64,000 nt of DNA, from the NCBI RefSeq assembly GCF_022458985.1, contig NC_061789.1, forward strand, positions 6,862,357-6,926,356, written 5' to 3'. The position numbers and the translations under genes were made by a program. Source of the stretch: Mugil cephalus. Taxonomy: Eukaryota; Chordata; Actinopteri; Mugiliformes; Mugilidae. Within the stretch, counting starts at the first letter, position 1, and each line of letters begins with the position of its first letter. Below are positions 11,169 to 21,404 of the stretch, in pieces. The notes under the pieces are model-generated. The model did not search any database and was not told the origin of the DNA. It was given only the letters and a program-made list of their open reading frames with translations.

Positions 11169-11842
11169 TCACGTCTGACGAACCTGAATCATCCAGCCCA
11201 AGATCGCCACGGAGAGCCCGTAGACGCAGCTCTTGAAGATCAACACCACGTAGGACAGCTTGGCATTTTGCGTGATGCTCATGTACTTTTCTGCAGAAAA
11301 TTCACAGCAGATCAGAGACTCGCATGATTAACAGAAGTCGATACTTTGAGAAGTTTGGGTGCACGCAAAACTTTACCTCGTACTTGTTGAGCTCCCGGTC
11401 CTGAGAAGAAAATGAAGAGCAAGATTAAGTTTTTTTGTGTGTTTGCAAACATGAGTTTTGAGTTTCATATCATTACACGAAATGTTGCGTATACCGTCAA
11501 CGCCTATGACGTGTTTGGGATAGGGAACAATCTTCTCCCCGTTGAAGAAGTTAACAATGCAGGTGAAATTCGTGCCGGGCGAATACCAATGTGCAAGCGG
11601 GATCATCAGAAGGCTTGTGATGTTGTAATAGTCACCATGGCGCCGGGCAGAGGGTTCGGTCGCCACGCCGTTTGTGACGTCATGCCCGTTGATCTGCCAG
11701 GACATGGTGACATGGTCTGGGTAGAAACCGAAGGCCAAACACACCAAGGTCTTTTTGTTTTTCTTTTTGCGTTTGTTTTGACATTCTCTTTCAGAGGGCG
11801 GGAAAAGTTTCACCTTTGGCTCTTCAATAGTTCGGTTTGGTT
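11169..11842 (-). CDS. trbc: T-cell receptor beta constant gene, three exons
   Basis: Exons in transcription order are 11842-11496 (Ig constant domain), 11400-11377 (24-nt connecting exon) and 11290-11169 (membrane exon ending in TGA). The first base of the first exon completes the codon begun by the J (G|AA), giving ...TVLEPNRTIEEPKVKLF. The C1-type Ig domain has Cys in TLVCLAFGFYP, Trp in VTMSWQING and Cys in NFTCIVNFF. The last exon reads AKLSYVVLIFKSCVYGLSVA followed by a very short tail. A membrane span with a central lysine is the TCR beta signature that pairs with CD3 acidic residues. The role is antigen recognition on T cells, paired with TCR alpha. Oddities: a lysine-rich insertion (KRKKKNKK) just before the first Cys strand, and no cysteine in the connecting peptide (DGPGAQQVREKYMS). 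The small second exon matches the mammalian TRBC plan. Confidence 0.93.
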
Positions 11843-11911
11843 CTGTCAGTGGAAACAAAACATTAGGATTATTGTGGAGATGAGAAGATAGACACCACTC
11901 TCACCACTAAA

Positions 11912-12349
11912 TACACAGATCAGGAATAACATTATGACCACTTTCATAATATTGTAGGTAGGTCTCCCTCCAAAAACAGTTATGTCTCATCCGAGAATGG
12001 ACATGGGCCTTCTGAGAATGTCCTGTGGTGTCTCGTAACAGAATATTGTCAGTGGAGGCCTTGAGAATCATCCCACAGATACTTGATCACTTTGGGGTCT
12101 AGTGAAATTTGAAGCCAGGTCAACACCTTACACTGTTTTTCATGTTTTTTTTTTAGTTTTTTAGTTGTACCTAATTTGTGGTGGCACTCATTGTTATGGG
12201 GTGGGGGTAGCTGGACTGGTCTTGGTGCGTGCTACATGTCTAAGAAACATCCACCAATCGTTTACTAGCAGAACATTGAATTGTCACAAGATGGTCAATG
12301 TTATTCACTTCTCCTGTCAGTGGTCATAATGTTGTGGCTGACGGGTGTA
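11912..12349 (+). mobile_element. GATCAG-family inverted-repeat element, near full length
   Basis: About 440 bp with left end ACACAGATCAGGAATAACAT and right end TAATGTTGTGGCTGACGGGTGT. The order of internal blocks matches the copies at 16.2 kb (inverted) and 56.2 kb. It has no coding capacity. It sits in the TRB J-C intron. Confidence 0.85.
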
Positions 12350-12400
12350 TGTAGCATGTAGAGGTAGTAGGCAGTTAGCTTTAAATCACAGAGAAATAGT

Positions 12401-12427
12401 TTAGGGTTAGGGTTAGGGGTAGGGTTA
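12401..12427. repeat. Interstitial telomere-like repeat (TTAGGG)n
   Basis: TTAGGGTTAGGGTTAGGGG-type tract of about four units, the last imperfect. It lies in the TRB J-C intron just beyond the inverted-repeat element. Confidence 0.75.
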
Positions 12428-13377
12428 CCCATTTCCTCATTTTAGGCTTAATTCTGCTAGACAAGTGAAGCTTTAGAGGAGCGTTCCTTTGCCAGTAATA
12501 ACTGAGATGTGACAAACACAGGAGGATTTTTTCATGCTAATCAATACACATGACAAACTGCATTATTTCTTTCAAACTTGCATTGCCTACCCAGGACCTA
12601 TTGCCGTGGATTCTTCTCAGAAATAAGTAGGAAAAGCCCTGCACAAGAAAACTTTCGTCACTATTTTATTCACCGTTGCTAGCATTACACTAAAAGAACA
12701 GACTTTTCAATAAATTAGTTTTCTTCATATTTATGCTTTATTTAAATGTGGCCAAAAGAATATATTTAAAGGCACATCCGCTAAGATACAGATTTTCAGT
12801 TTCTACTGTAACTTAAATTAGAAGAAAAAAGAATCTATAAGACGAAACTTAATAGAATTCTTAACTTTTCAAATTTAAAAAGAGTATGCAATGATAAATT
12901 GCTACCTAAGATGGTCAAGTTTGTGTTTTGTGACGCAGCTCTAGCAAAAAAGAAAATCAAAGAAGAAAAATCGTTTTGCTCTTTTCAGAAAAACAATTGC
13001 AAACTTAAAGCTGTCCTTTCTAAATTTTAGATAAACGGTAAACTAACTCGCACAAAAAAATATATACTTTTTCAAACCTTCGCACAGCCTTTGTTTGCTT
13101 CTCGTCACAAAGTAAAGTTCACAGAGCCGATAAGAGCTGTCTCTGCAACAACCTGGGCACAGAGCCAACTCTTTTATTCCTTTCTTTCTGAACAAGACAA
13201 GGCTGATTTGTTTGAAACACAAATAACTCCTAATGTTTGAATTTTATTATCTCTTTAAAGAGAGAATACTACATCATCTGCAAATAAAATCACCTGAAAG
13301 CAGAGTCCAAGCATAGGGGATTGATTCTATATTATATTATATATATTGTATCGTATTTGTTTTTATTTTGTTCTTAC

Positions 13378-13427
13378 CTAAGACAGTCAGTTTAGTTCCA
13401 GCTCCAAAATGCGCTTCGGAGAATGAA
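13378..13427 (-). CDS. trbj: TRB joining segment (C-proximal), functional
   Basis: A 50-nt J segment encoding SFSEAHFGAGTKLTVL with the canonical FGxG bulge. It is followed by splice donor GTAAG (13373-13377) in the phase that joins TRBC as VL-E. It is preceded by heptamer CACTGTG (13428-13434). All parts needed for D-to-J joining and splicing to C are intact. Confidence 0.93.
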
Positions 13428-13456
13428 CACAGTGCTCTCAAACTGCTACAAAAACT
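13428..13456 (-). promoter_or_regulatory. 12-type recombination signal of the C-proximal J
   Basis: On the minus strand: nonamer AGTTTTTGT (13448-13456), a 13-bp spacer and a perfect heptamer CACTGTG (13428-13434). It is the target for joining to the 3' signal of the D segment. The spacer is one base longer than the usual 12. Confidence 0.88.
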
Positions 13457-13746
13457 CTTCCTCCTGCTCCTCTTTGCAGTTTATTCTTTATTACTTTGTC
13501 ACAGGCAGATAAAGAGTTTTGTGGTGTAATCCCTCTCTATCTGACAATGATTTAAAGATGCTTTCTGCTAAATATCACCTCCAAAAATTTAACATAAGAC
13601 AAGGAATGACTTGTTGAGGAAATAATTTAAGCTACATTCATTGCCTCTTGCACTGTATCAGTCAGCTATAGGAGTGTACGGCACATTAAATCCAAATAAA
13701 CCAGTCATTAATGATAGATGAATTAACCCCTAATTGTATTTCTTAC

Positions 13747-13787
13747 CTAAAACATTCAGTCTGGTTCACACATAGGCTCGTAACCAA
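13747..13787 (-). pseudogene. Defective TRB joining segment (FGxG lost)
   Basis: The 3' part (TRLNVL then splice donor GTAAG at 13742-13746) and the 5' part (..RAY) match a J segment. The middle reads GCC-TAT-GTG-TGA-ACC where an intact J has TAC-TTT-GGA-AGT-GGA-ACC. About six bases covering the FGxG motif are gone and an in-frame TGA results. The would-be heptamer is CACCTGA (forward, 13788-13794), a weak match, and no good nonamer follows at 12-13 bp. It is a dead J between two intact ones. Confidence 0.8.
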
Positions 13788-14003
13788 CACCTGAATTTGC
13801 TCATGCAGCTTCAGTCAATGTTCATTAAACTCAAATGTGGATCAGTTCAGCTCGACAACAGCAAGTGAAGCATATTTTTTCCTTCACAGGTGAATTCACA
13901 AAATGGAAATCTGAACTTTTACTCTTAAGTTTTGTGCATGCGCTTCATAACTGGAACATTCCACAAGCTCAATATGAATATGAAGTTTAAGAAGAAATTT
14001 TGA

Positions 14004-14005
<2 letters not shown>

Positions 14006-14038
<33 letters not shown>
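14006..14038. repeat. Poly(T) run, 33 bp
   Basis: Uninterrupted T tract between the J segments. On the minus strand it would read as an A-tail, but no retrotransposed body is evident next to it. Confidence 0.9.
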
Positions 14039-14044
<6 letters not shown>

Positions 14045-14114
14045 TGTTGTCAAACCTTCTTAATATTTTGTTTTATTTTTATTTTATTTTTTTTGCAATT
14101 AATTGAGAACTTAC

Positions 14115-14165
14115 CCAGAACAGTTAGTTTGGTTCCACTTCCAAAGTAAGCTGGAGCAGTAGTGT
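14115..14165 (-). CDS. trbj: TRB joining segment (D-proximal), functional
   Basis: A 51-nt J segment encoding TTAPAYFGSGTKLTVL followed by donor GTAAG (14110-14114), again leaving one base to complete the first TRBC codon. It carries its own upstream recombination signal. It is the first J after D (about 370 bp away) and looks fully usable. Confidence 0.93.
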
Positions 14166-14194
14166 CACATTGATTACATCCTTTAGCAAAAAGT
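14166..14194 (-). promoter_or_regulatory. 12-type recombination signal of the D-proximal J
   Basis: On the minus strand: nonamer ACTTTTTGC (14186-14194), a 13-bp spacer and heptamer CAATGTG (14166-14172). Heptamer and nonamer each deviate from consensus, and the spacer is 13 as in the other intact J. Confidence 0.78.
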
Positions 14195-14496
14195 AGCAAA
14201 TCTCATGCTTGGAAACTGGCTAAATAACCACAAAACCAGTTTAGTTTCAGCAAAGAAAACAGGCTCTGTGTAATCTAAGTTCACTTTCGTTCAAAGACAA
14301 ATGACTCAAACCCAAAAGGTGCAGAGCTTTTTAGTTATTTCAAATTATTCTAAACAAATCCCACCACTTAATGTGTTTTCTATACTGTGCCAGGATGAGA
14401 ATAATCCTGCACTTTTTAAAAATTAACTAATTTCAGTGTTGCTAAGTTGTCCCAGGAGACCTGCAGCACTCAACTCTATGCACGTTAAATGGAAGA

Positions 14497-14576
14497 GGTT
14501 TTTGTACAGCGGCTCTATTGGTTTGTATCACCGTGTCCCCCCTGTCCCCACAGTGAAAAAGCACTACACAAAAACC
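14497..14576 (-). CDS. trbd: TRB diversity segment with both recombination signals
   Basis: Read on the minus strand: nonamer GGTTTTTGT (14568-14576), 12-bp spacer, heptamer CACTGTG (14549-14555), D core GGGACAGGGGGGA (14536-14548), heptamer CACGGTG (14529-14535), 23-bp spacer, nonamer ACAAAAACC (14497-14505). Both nonamers and both spacer lengths are exactly consensus. A 12-signal on the 5' side and a 23-signal on the 3' side is the arrangement of TCR beta D segments. The core matches, as I recall them, the first 11 bases of mouse and human D-beta 1. Only the 13-bp core is coding; it can be read in all three frames as Gly-rich CDR3 codons. Confidence 0.96.
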
Positions 14577-15575
14577 TGACTTCTCTTCACTCCTCTCGTC
14601 TTTTCACCCCCCCACCCCACCCAGCTCCTCCGTATCTCAGGCTCCATCTTTCTCTGAGCTTGAGAGTTTGCAGCTGTGTCGGGGGCCGACTCCACTATTT
14701 CTGTGACAGCTAAGAAAAGAAGCAGAAAGGGAAAAGAAGATAGGCATGGAGGAAGTGACGTTTTCTGGGGGGGGGTCACACCTCTTCGTCACACCCAGTT
14801 GTGCTGTTGTCATGTCCAACACCCGAGTAAGGTTGACATTTCTGGCAGAAACAGGAAAAAAAACAAAAAAAACACAAACAAAAAAAGCCTTAGAAAGTTT
14901 TAGAAATTTTGTTTAACACCCAGATTGCTCACACTAGTGTAGCCTAACACATGCCCACACACAAAAGCACTATCATTTTGTTTCAAATTGGCTTTAAAAA
15001 AGTAATTACAAAAAAAAGTCAACAAAAATGGTAAAATTATCCCAAACTCTATGTTTTCCTGCAAAAATAAAATTCACAACTGGATGTGAAATACTAAACA
15101 TGATAGATCGATGTTTCCAAGCCAGTAGTGGTTTTGATTGCTCCCTTAAATTACTCTGTGATGCGGTGATTCTCAACTTGTGGACTGCACCCCTGCAAGA
15201 GGTCATTAGATGGATGTGAGGGGTTGGGGCTGCCACATGTAGCAAATGTTTGTTTATATGATTATATAAAGACTAAGACAGGATCATTCAAAACCAACAC
15301 CATGAGCAGCAAAAGTTGAGTATTTAACACACATATATATGTTAAAACTCCACTGGCTATAAAGTTGACTGAATAGGCAAATCAAAGCTTAGCACAATAT
15401 ACACGATTGACATCGCTAGCATACAAATGACTAACTAGGTTGGTTTGATAGAATTGTTTTTTTTGTTGTGTTTTTCTAAATTTTTATTTTAAATTGAAAT
15501 TTAAGATGAAAAGAGGAGCCAAACACTGTACAATCTGTTCAGTTTGCTACATTTGCTTAAATAAATAAACTCGGT

Positions 15576-15590
15576 GGGGGGGGGGGGGGG
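15576..15590. repeat. Poly(G) run, 15 bp
   Basis: Uninterrupted G tract in the D-to-V spacer of the TRB locus. It could form a G-quadruplex. Confidence 0.85.
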
Positions 15591-16206
15591 ACAGTGAAAC
15601 TCTTATCCAGTCATCCATTCAGTTGCACCAGTCTTCTAATATTTACACGTAAACACTGTCTCATATGTAATATTTCCACTTTTTCGATTTTCATTTATCA
15701 AAAACAAATGTGTAATGCCAAAGTCAGCCTGTAGAGGGCAGGGCATGACCAACTTTTAAATTTTCCTTCTAAATCCAGAAGAGACTCTTTCTACTGATAC
15801 AGCAATTAAAGAATAAATAAGGGAAGTGTGAGAATAAAATGAAGGAGACGTCCATGTGCTTCAGTTCCACAGTATGTGATAGACATTTCATTTCATTCTG
15901 TCTGTTCTAGCACCTGTGTGCTTATCTCACCGATCAGCTCTGTGGTGCTGCTGGAATTTCAGAGAAGAAATGAGACAGAAGCTGTGACTTTCTGAAACAT
16001 CCGTGAAGTTTTCTGTGAGCTGTATTGTGCAGTCATTAAAATAGGAAGAGCTTAAAATGATTTCTAACTACATTATGCTAAAATCCAAAAAAAAAAAAAA
16101 AAAAGCATTTAATACATAGTACATATTGTATTAAATGTTTTAGGCAGGCATAAAATTTAAAAACATTAAATTTAATTAAAGAAAAAAGAAAAAAAGACCT
16201 AATATG

Positions 16207-16640
16207 CACTGATCAGCCACACCATTATGACCAGGAGAAGTAACATTGTCCATCTTGTGACAATTCAGTGTTCTGCTGGGAAAATTTTGAACCTAGCGTT
16301 CATTCGTGTGACCAGACCAGACCAGATGGCAGTAACCATCCAAACAAAAAACGGTTTAGGAACAACTCAAAAAAAAACAAACAAACATGAAAAACAGTAC
16401 AAGGTGTTGACCTCAAAATTCACTAGATCCCAAGCTCATCAAGTATCTGTGGGATGATCCACAGAGCCCCCTCCCTTCAACCTATAGGACCCAAAGGCCC
16501 CTCCACTAACAACATCCTGTTACCAAACACTACAGGACACCCACAGAAGGCCCATGTCCATTCTCTGATGAGTCACAACTGTTTTGGAGACCTACACAAT
16601 ATTAGGAAGGTGGTCATAATGTTATGCCTGAACAGTGTAC
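16207..16640 (-). mobile_element. GATCAG-family inverted-repeat element, near full length
   Basis: Ends GCACTGATCAGCCACACCAT (left) and GGTCATAATGTTATGCCTGA then ACAGTGT (right). About 434 bp, inverted relative to the 11.9 kb copy. It has no coding capacity and lies between D and V1 of the TRB locus. Confidence 0.85.
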
Positions 16641-17270
16641 ATCACTGATGTACATTATATTAAAAGCTGCAGATATATCCAGAATTCTTAACTCATCATA
16701 CATATAATACTTTTACTTTGCACAGTTTCATGGCAGTTTTATGGAAGAGCGACGAAATTGAATCCACTGATTTGGGTCCATTTTGTAATTGAGAGGGAGT
16801 GAAAACAATGACTCAAAATATAAGAAAAGTCAATAAAATGGCACTGATCCCACATGTGAACTGGACAACAAGTACTCCTCAGGTGTCCAGAACAAGACTT
16901 GCAGAACAGGAAATCAGTGTCCATGTATTTGAATCACTAGATGAAAATTTAACAGCTAACTCATCTTATTCATGTCAGTGCTTCTCCATCGTCATCTTTC
17001 CTAGGTATATAGTAAATATTTACTTAGATTTCTGTTTCTTGTAAATCTGCACAAGACTAAATCTCTTCTTTTTTTTATTAATTGTATGTATCTATATTTC
17101 ATTTTACTAGTGGTTTTCAAGCAGTTTCCTTTTTCCCTGTGGATCAATTAAATCTACCCAAGTCTGAGTCTATATTTCTGAAATTTCATCGTGTTTGCAC
17201 CAGAAATTAACGAAAAGTGACAGTGATTGGTGTCGTTATTAGCGACAGAGCCCTGGCGATTCCGTCTGGG

Positions 17271-17309
17271 AGTTGTTGCTGAGCCACAGAGTGAGCATGC
17301 ACCATTGTG
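17271..17309 (-). promoter_or_regulatory. 23-type recombination signal of V1
   Basis: Heptamer CACAATG (17303-17309), spacer of exactly 23 bp, nonamer GCAACAACT (17271-17279). The nonamer has three differences from ACAAAAACC. Confidence 0.85.
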
Positions 17310-17740
17310 GTAGTTGTGAGGCGCAGTAATAAACAGCTGAATCTCCAGCCTTGACGTGGTGTACGTGCAGAGAGGAGGTGCGCACTGCCGGCCGTGACAT
17401 GGTGTACTGAGAGCCGTTGGAAGTACCTTCTGTACTCCATATGTCTTTATTAACAGAATACGCTACCAGCTGCATTAGCCCGTCGCTTCCATGTTTGTAC
17501 CAATACATGTACAAATGTTCGTCGTTGTCATGTTCACATTTCAACATCACAGACATCTGTCCTTCGTGGCTGAGTGCAAACGGGGCCTGACGTACATTCA
17601 CACCACCGCAAAAACCTGGACAATAAAGAAGTCAGAAGGTAAATTTGGTTTTATATAAGAGCCATCAATCGCATTGTTTAAAAAAAGATGTTCTTACCGG
17701 CAAGGTGAAGGAGTCCGAGCGCGAAGAGCATCCTGTTCAT
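17310..17740 (-). CDS. trbv: TRB variable segment V1 (D-proximal)
   Basis: Leader exon 17740-17698 (MNRMLFALGLLHLAG) ends at donor GTAAG. The V exon 17615-17310 begins after acceptor TTGTCCAG. The V domain has the first Cys in LKCEHD, the core Trp in YMYWYKH, and ends DSAVYYCASQ. No stop or frameshift interrupts it. It is the most divergent of the five (CASQ rather than CAA), but all structural residues are there. Once rearranged it would be spliced through J to TRBC. Confidence 0.9.
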
Positions 17741-19259
17741 ACTGGGACCTGTGAAATAGGACCACACACTCTCTATCTTACACCTTTATTGAGTGGTCCC
17801 TGAATGCTCCGCCCACATATCTTTTTAAGATCATCAACGTAAATCAGACAGATAAACAGAATTAGTAAGTTCTAGTTGGTGTCTGAGTTGGTCTCATCTG
17901 TCCACAAAACTTTGTCCTGACAGTCTTCAGAAATGGAGATTAGTGGCCACGCTACCATGTACGCCGTGGTTGTTCAGAGTTCTCCTGATGGTGGATTCAT
18001 TAACAAGAGAGGCCTTTAGCTGCTTAGAAGTAATGCAATGACAATTTTGGACTGATCTTTGTTGGTCGACCACTCCTGTGGAGGAGAACAGTCGTCTTAA
18101 ATCTCCTCAGTTTGTTCACACTCAGTCTGACTGTGGATTTGTAGGAAGGTTAGAGAAGGTTTTGTAACATTTTGCAGCCTGATGATTGGGAATAACTCCT
18201 TTTCTGAGCTCCTCAGTAAGCCCTGTGTCATCACACACTTCATAAACATGTGTTGTGAAGATCTGACTGAGATCTGAGACAAATCCCCATTGAGGAACTG
18301 ATATGAAGGACACCTTAGTCTCGTTGCATTGATTGGAAACACTTCTGAACAGGTTCTCTAATTTGAATTTATTACCTATTAATCCTAGAGGTCCACTTAC
18401 TTGTGCACCTTGCAGATATGCATTATTGGCTTTAACCTCCTGAGACCCAAGCGTTTGGTTGGAATAAATCTTAATTTCTTTAAGATAGGATTAAGATCTA
18501 TAGGTATTTGGGATCAGTAGGACCTAAGAAGCATAAAAAAATATAAGCATCACCTTTGAACGCAGTGATTATTTCCAGTTGTGTCTGTATTTTAATTCTA
18601 ATTTTAATTCTAATTCTAATTCTAATTTAAGTCCAATTAAAATTAAAAACTAAAATGAATAAATATGTGAAAGAAAAAGAAGGAAAGAGGAAAAAAACTA
18701 AAATAAATAAACTAAAATAAATAAAAAACTAAACTAAGTAAATTAAAAAACTAAAATAAATAAAGATGTAAAAGAAAAAAAGGAAAGAGGAAAAACACTA
18801 AAATAAATAAACACAAAACTAAAATAAATAAAAAACTAAAATAAATAAATATGTCAAATAAAAAGAAGGAAAGAGATGTGTATCTAAAATAATAATGTGT
18901 ATATAGGGGGAACACAAAAAATAGGCCTTCAGGTGAACCTACAAGAGCTTCTTCCACAGAAAAGAGAAACCTGATGACAGCTCCTCTATGGATGTTTCTA
19001 TATTATTGTTGCAGTTCTAGGTGATTTGTTACTGTGATTATGTTGGTGTATTTCTTCACATATCACAATTGTTCATCACATTTTTTATTTTACTTAAAAT
19101 GTCCTTTCCCTTTTTAAAGGCACTCAATTTTATATAATGAGTTTATGCTTTTATATTTTTCTTGCAAATAAGAGTTTCCTTTGATTTGGCTCTTTCATTT
19201 GACTTATAATAAACTATTCAATAAAAGGACTGAATGATGAACAGGAGAACGTGGCAGGT
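17741..19259. other. Spacer between V1 and V2
   Basis: Non-coding. The stretch around 17880-18420 reads like a dispersed repeat (low-grade frames on both strands) that I cannot classify. It is followed by AT-rich tandem sequence at 18590-18860. Confidence 0.4.
18590..18860. repeat. AT-rich minisatellite with higher-order unit
   Basis: A run of (TAATTC)-like units (18590-18630) is followed by three imperfect copies, about 90-98 bp apart, of a purine block (GAAAGAAAAAGAAGGAAAGA). Each is flanked by ACTAAAATAAATAA units. Confidence 0.75.
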
Positions 19260-19298
19260 GGTTTTAGTAGGTCGATGACACTGAGCCACATCACTGTG
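19260..19298 (-). promoter_or_regulatory. 23-type recombination signal of V2
   Basis: Perfect heptamer CACAGTG (19292-19298), 23-bp spacer, nonamer ACTAAAACC (19260-19268, one mismatch). Confidence 0.93.
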
Positions 19299-19747
19299 TA
19301 CTGGCAGCGCAGAAATACACAGCTGCGTCTGACACATTCACACTGCGAAGGATCAGGGCTCCTGTCTGTCGGTTTTCCCTTGAAATCACAACTTTATCCT
19401 TAAACTGCGGCTCGTACTCGGGCGCATTGCGGTCGTAGCTGTGTCCCATCAAGCTCAGCTGCCCGTCGCCTCCCTTCTGGTACCAGAGCATCACGTAGAA
19501 GTCGTCGTTATCGTGGCTGCATTGAATTACTGCCCTGTCCGTCTCATTGACTATTTTGTCCCGAGCCTGCTGGAACGTCACGGCCTTGGCCTGATCTGAG
19601 GACAGAGCGATTTAAAATACAATCGGTGCATGCATTTCCAGGCAAAAAGAAAGAATACGAATAATTTTAACTTATTTTGTGAAACTCTTTAGAAGAAACT
19701 TTACACGAAAGCAAGAGAAGATAAAGTCTGATCCAAACTGAAGACAT
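19299..19747 (-). CDS. trbv: TRB variable segment V2
   Basis: Leader exon 19747-19705 (MSSVWIRLYLLLLS). V exon 19595-19299 after acceptor GTCCTCAG. First Cys in VIQCSHDND, Trp in VMLWYQKG, final DAAVYFCAAS. The frame is open throughout and donor and acceptor are canonical. It is closely similar to V3 in framework (QCSHD.., LWYQ.., YFCAA). Confidence 0.92.
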
Positions 19748-19865
19748 GTTTCTCTTCTTCTTCGTCCACTAAATAATAAGAGACCCCGATTCCTGATACC
19801 TGCTGCTTTCAAAAGACGTGTGCCCTCTCTCGTTGGAAGAAAAATGCGAGAGGTGCTCTGGGTTT

Positions 19866-19904
19866 TTTTTTTGTGTGGGAGTGGCGTTAGAATACATCAC
19901 AGTG
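19866..19904 (-). promoter_or_regulatory. 23-type recombination signal of V3
   Basis: Heptamer CACTGTG (19898-19904), 23-bp spacer, nonamer ACAAAAAAA (19866-19874) within a longer A run. Confidence 0.88.
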
Positions 19905-20333
19905 CGGCTGCTGCACAGAAGTAGACAGCAGAGTGTGACGACGGGCTCGCCCTGCGAACAACCAGAGCTCCAGTCACCGTGTCCCTTCTCGTCATCTCGA
20001 ACTCCTCTTCAAACTGACCCTCGTACTTCCGGTCACCCATCCCGTAGCCGGACCCAATGAGGACCAGAGCCCGGCGGTCCTCCCTTTGCTGGTACCAGAG
20101 CATAATGGGATAAGTGTCGTCATCGTGGCTGCAGTTGATGTGGACCACAGAGCTCTCATTCATGATCTGAGGAGGACTTTGGTGTAAGGTGATACCGATC
20201 ACCTGAGCTGTGGACAGATCAGAGGTTTAACTGTAGAGTTTAAATTCAAGAAGCTGGAGAAATTGTTAAAATTAAAGAGCTTACTTGTAAAGCTAAGGAG
20301 GAGAAAACCAAATGGGTGCATGAATGGAATCAT
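19905..20333 (-). CDS. trbv: TRB variable segment V3
   Basis: Leader exon 20333-20285 (MIPFMHPFGFLLLSFT). V exon 20207-19905 after acceptor TCCACAG. First Cys in INCSHDDD, Trp in IMLWYQQRED, final SAVYFCAAA. The frame is open. It lies only about 160 bp upstream of the V2 leader, and the two look like a tandem duplication. Confidence 0.92.
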
Positions 20334-21064
20334 TGTCACATACTGCTGTGTGAAAAGGCTCGTTTTTCTCTGTCATGTGCTGTATTTTTGGACTGGGGAG
20401 GTGCTACTTCCTAAAAAAAAAAAACAAGAAGCCCCTCTGTGCTACGTGCTCTACCTCCACCTATTGGCCGAATCTAATCTGTGATGAATTTATTTCCCTT
20501 AAAAACACTTCACCGAGGGCTGTAAATGGTGGTCGGGAGCACCTGGGAGGTTTGGGACAGGGGTGAACAGGTGTGTGCAGGCAGGATGGGTCGCGTGGAG
20601 AAAGGTGCCAGGTGAATTGTGTGATAAAAGAGCAGCAGCAAGGAAAGACGGTGGCTTTGTGGAAAAGACAGAAGAAGCTGAAGCTGTTGAGATCTTCTCT
20701 AGGTGTGACCAGGATCGGGAATGAATACATTAGAGCAGGGGTCTTCAACAGTTTGCAGCCCAAACTGATGGAGAGATTAAGTACGGACCCCCTACCTACT
20801 ATATGTGTTCTATATTAAACTAGTGCTATTTGCAAACATACATTATCATTATCATTTTTGCATTCAATAGTAAGCTATTCATATGATACACAGATTCAAA
20901 TATTATTATTATTTTTTTTTTCAATCTAAGCCTCCTGTACACAGAAAGGGCTGAGTCTGCCGGGTTCCCCTAATAACAAAACATTTTTTGGATTCTTGTG
21001 AATGTGTATTTAAAGAAATTTAAAATGGTGGTGGAAAATTTTAAAAATATAAAAAATTATCATC

Positions 21065-21290
21065 ATAATCATCTTATACTACCGCTTATCCTCACTAGGG
21101 TTGCAGGGGGTTGTCATCAGGTGAGCGGCGGGGCACAACCTGGACAGGTCGCCAGTCCATCGCAGAGCCAACAGCCATTTACACTCACGCCTAAGGTCGA
21201 TTAGCCTAACGAGCATGTATTTAGAGGCGGGAATCCCAAGCAGACACAGGGAGAACGTGCAGAACTCCACCTAGAAAGGCCCAAGCTGGA
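21065..21290 (+). mobile_element. Relic of a common fish dispersed repeat
   Basis: Contains ACCGCTTATCCTCACTAGGG, CCTGGACAGGTCGCCAGTCC, CATCGCAGAGCCAACA and ACACAGGGAGAACGTGCAGA in that order. I know these phrases as a very abundant repeat in fish genomic DNA. Its class is not decided here. Confidence 0.6.
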
Positions 21291-21404
21291 CTCCTTCTAC
21301 TGTCTAATCAACCAAAGATTTTGCGACCCTCCTTGCAGTGCCTCTGCTAGCCCCCTGTTGAGGAGTTATGCATTAGTGGGACAGCTGAGATAAAGTTGGA
21401 GAGG

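Larger units (their letters stand above)
11843..13377 (-). other. J-C intron of the TRB locus
   Basis: AT-rich spacer between the last J donor and the C acceptor (ACTGACAG). It holds one full GATCAG-family element, a short TTAGGG array near 12401 and no further J segment: I find no FGxG-type coding followed by a donor on the minus strand. Confidence 0.55.
14577..17270 (-). other. Spacer between D and the nearest V
   Basis: AT-rich, with a (G)15 run at 15576-15590 and one GATCAG-family element at 16.2-16.6 kb. I looked for a second D or extra J segments (heptamer-nonamer pairs at 12 or 23 bp) and saw none. Confidence 0.5.

Noticed and set aside
11412..11891. Plus-strand open frame of 159 codons
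   Set aside because: It is the antisense shadow of the TRBC Ig-domain exon. The minus strand has the conserved Cys-Trp-Cys frame and matching splice sites.
17880..18420. Possible Tc1-like or other transposon relic between V1 and V2
   Set aside because: It reads like repeat DNA but I could identify neither terminal repeats nor a transposase motif, so no class is claimed.
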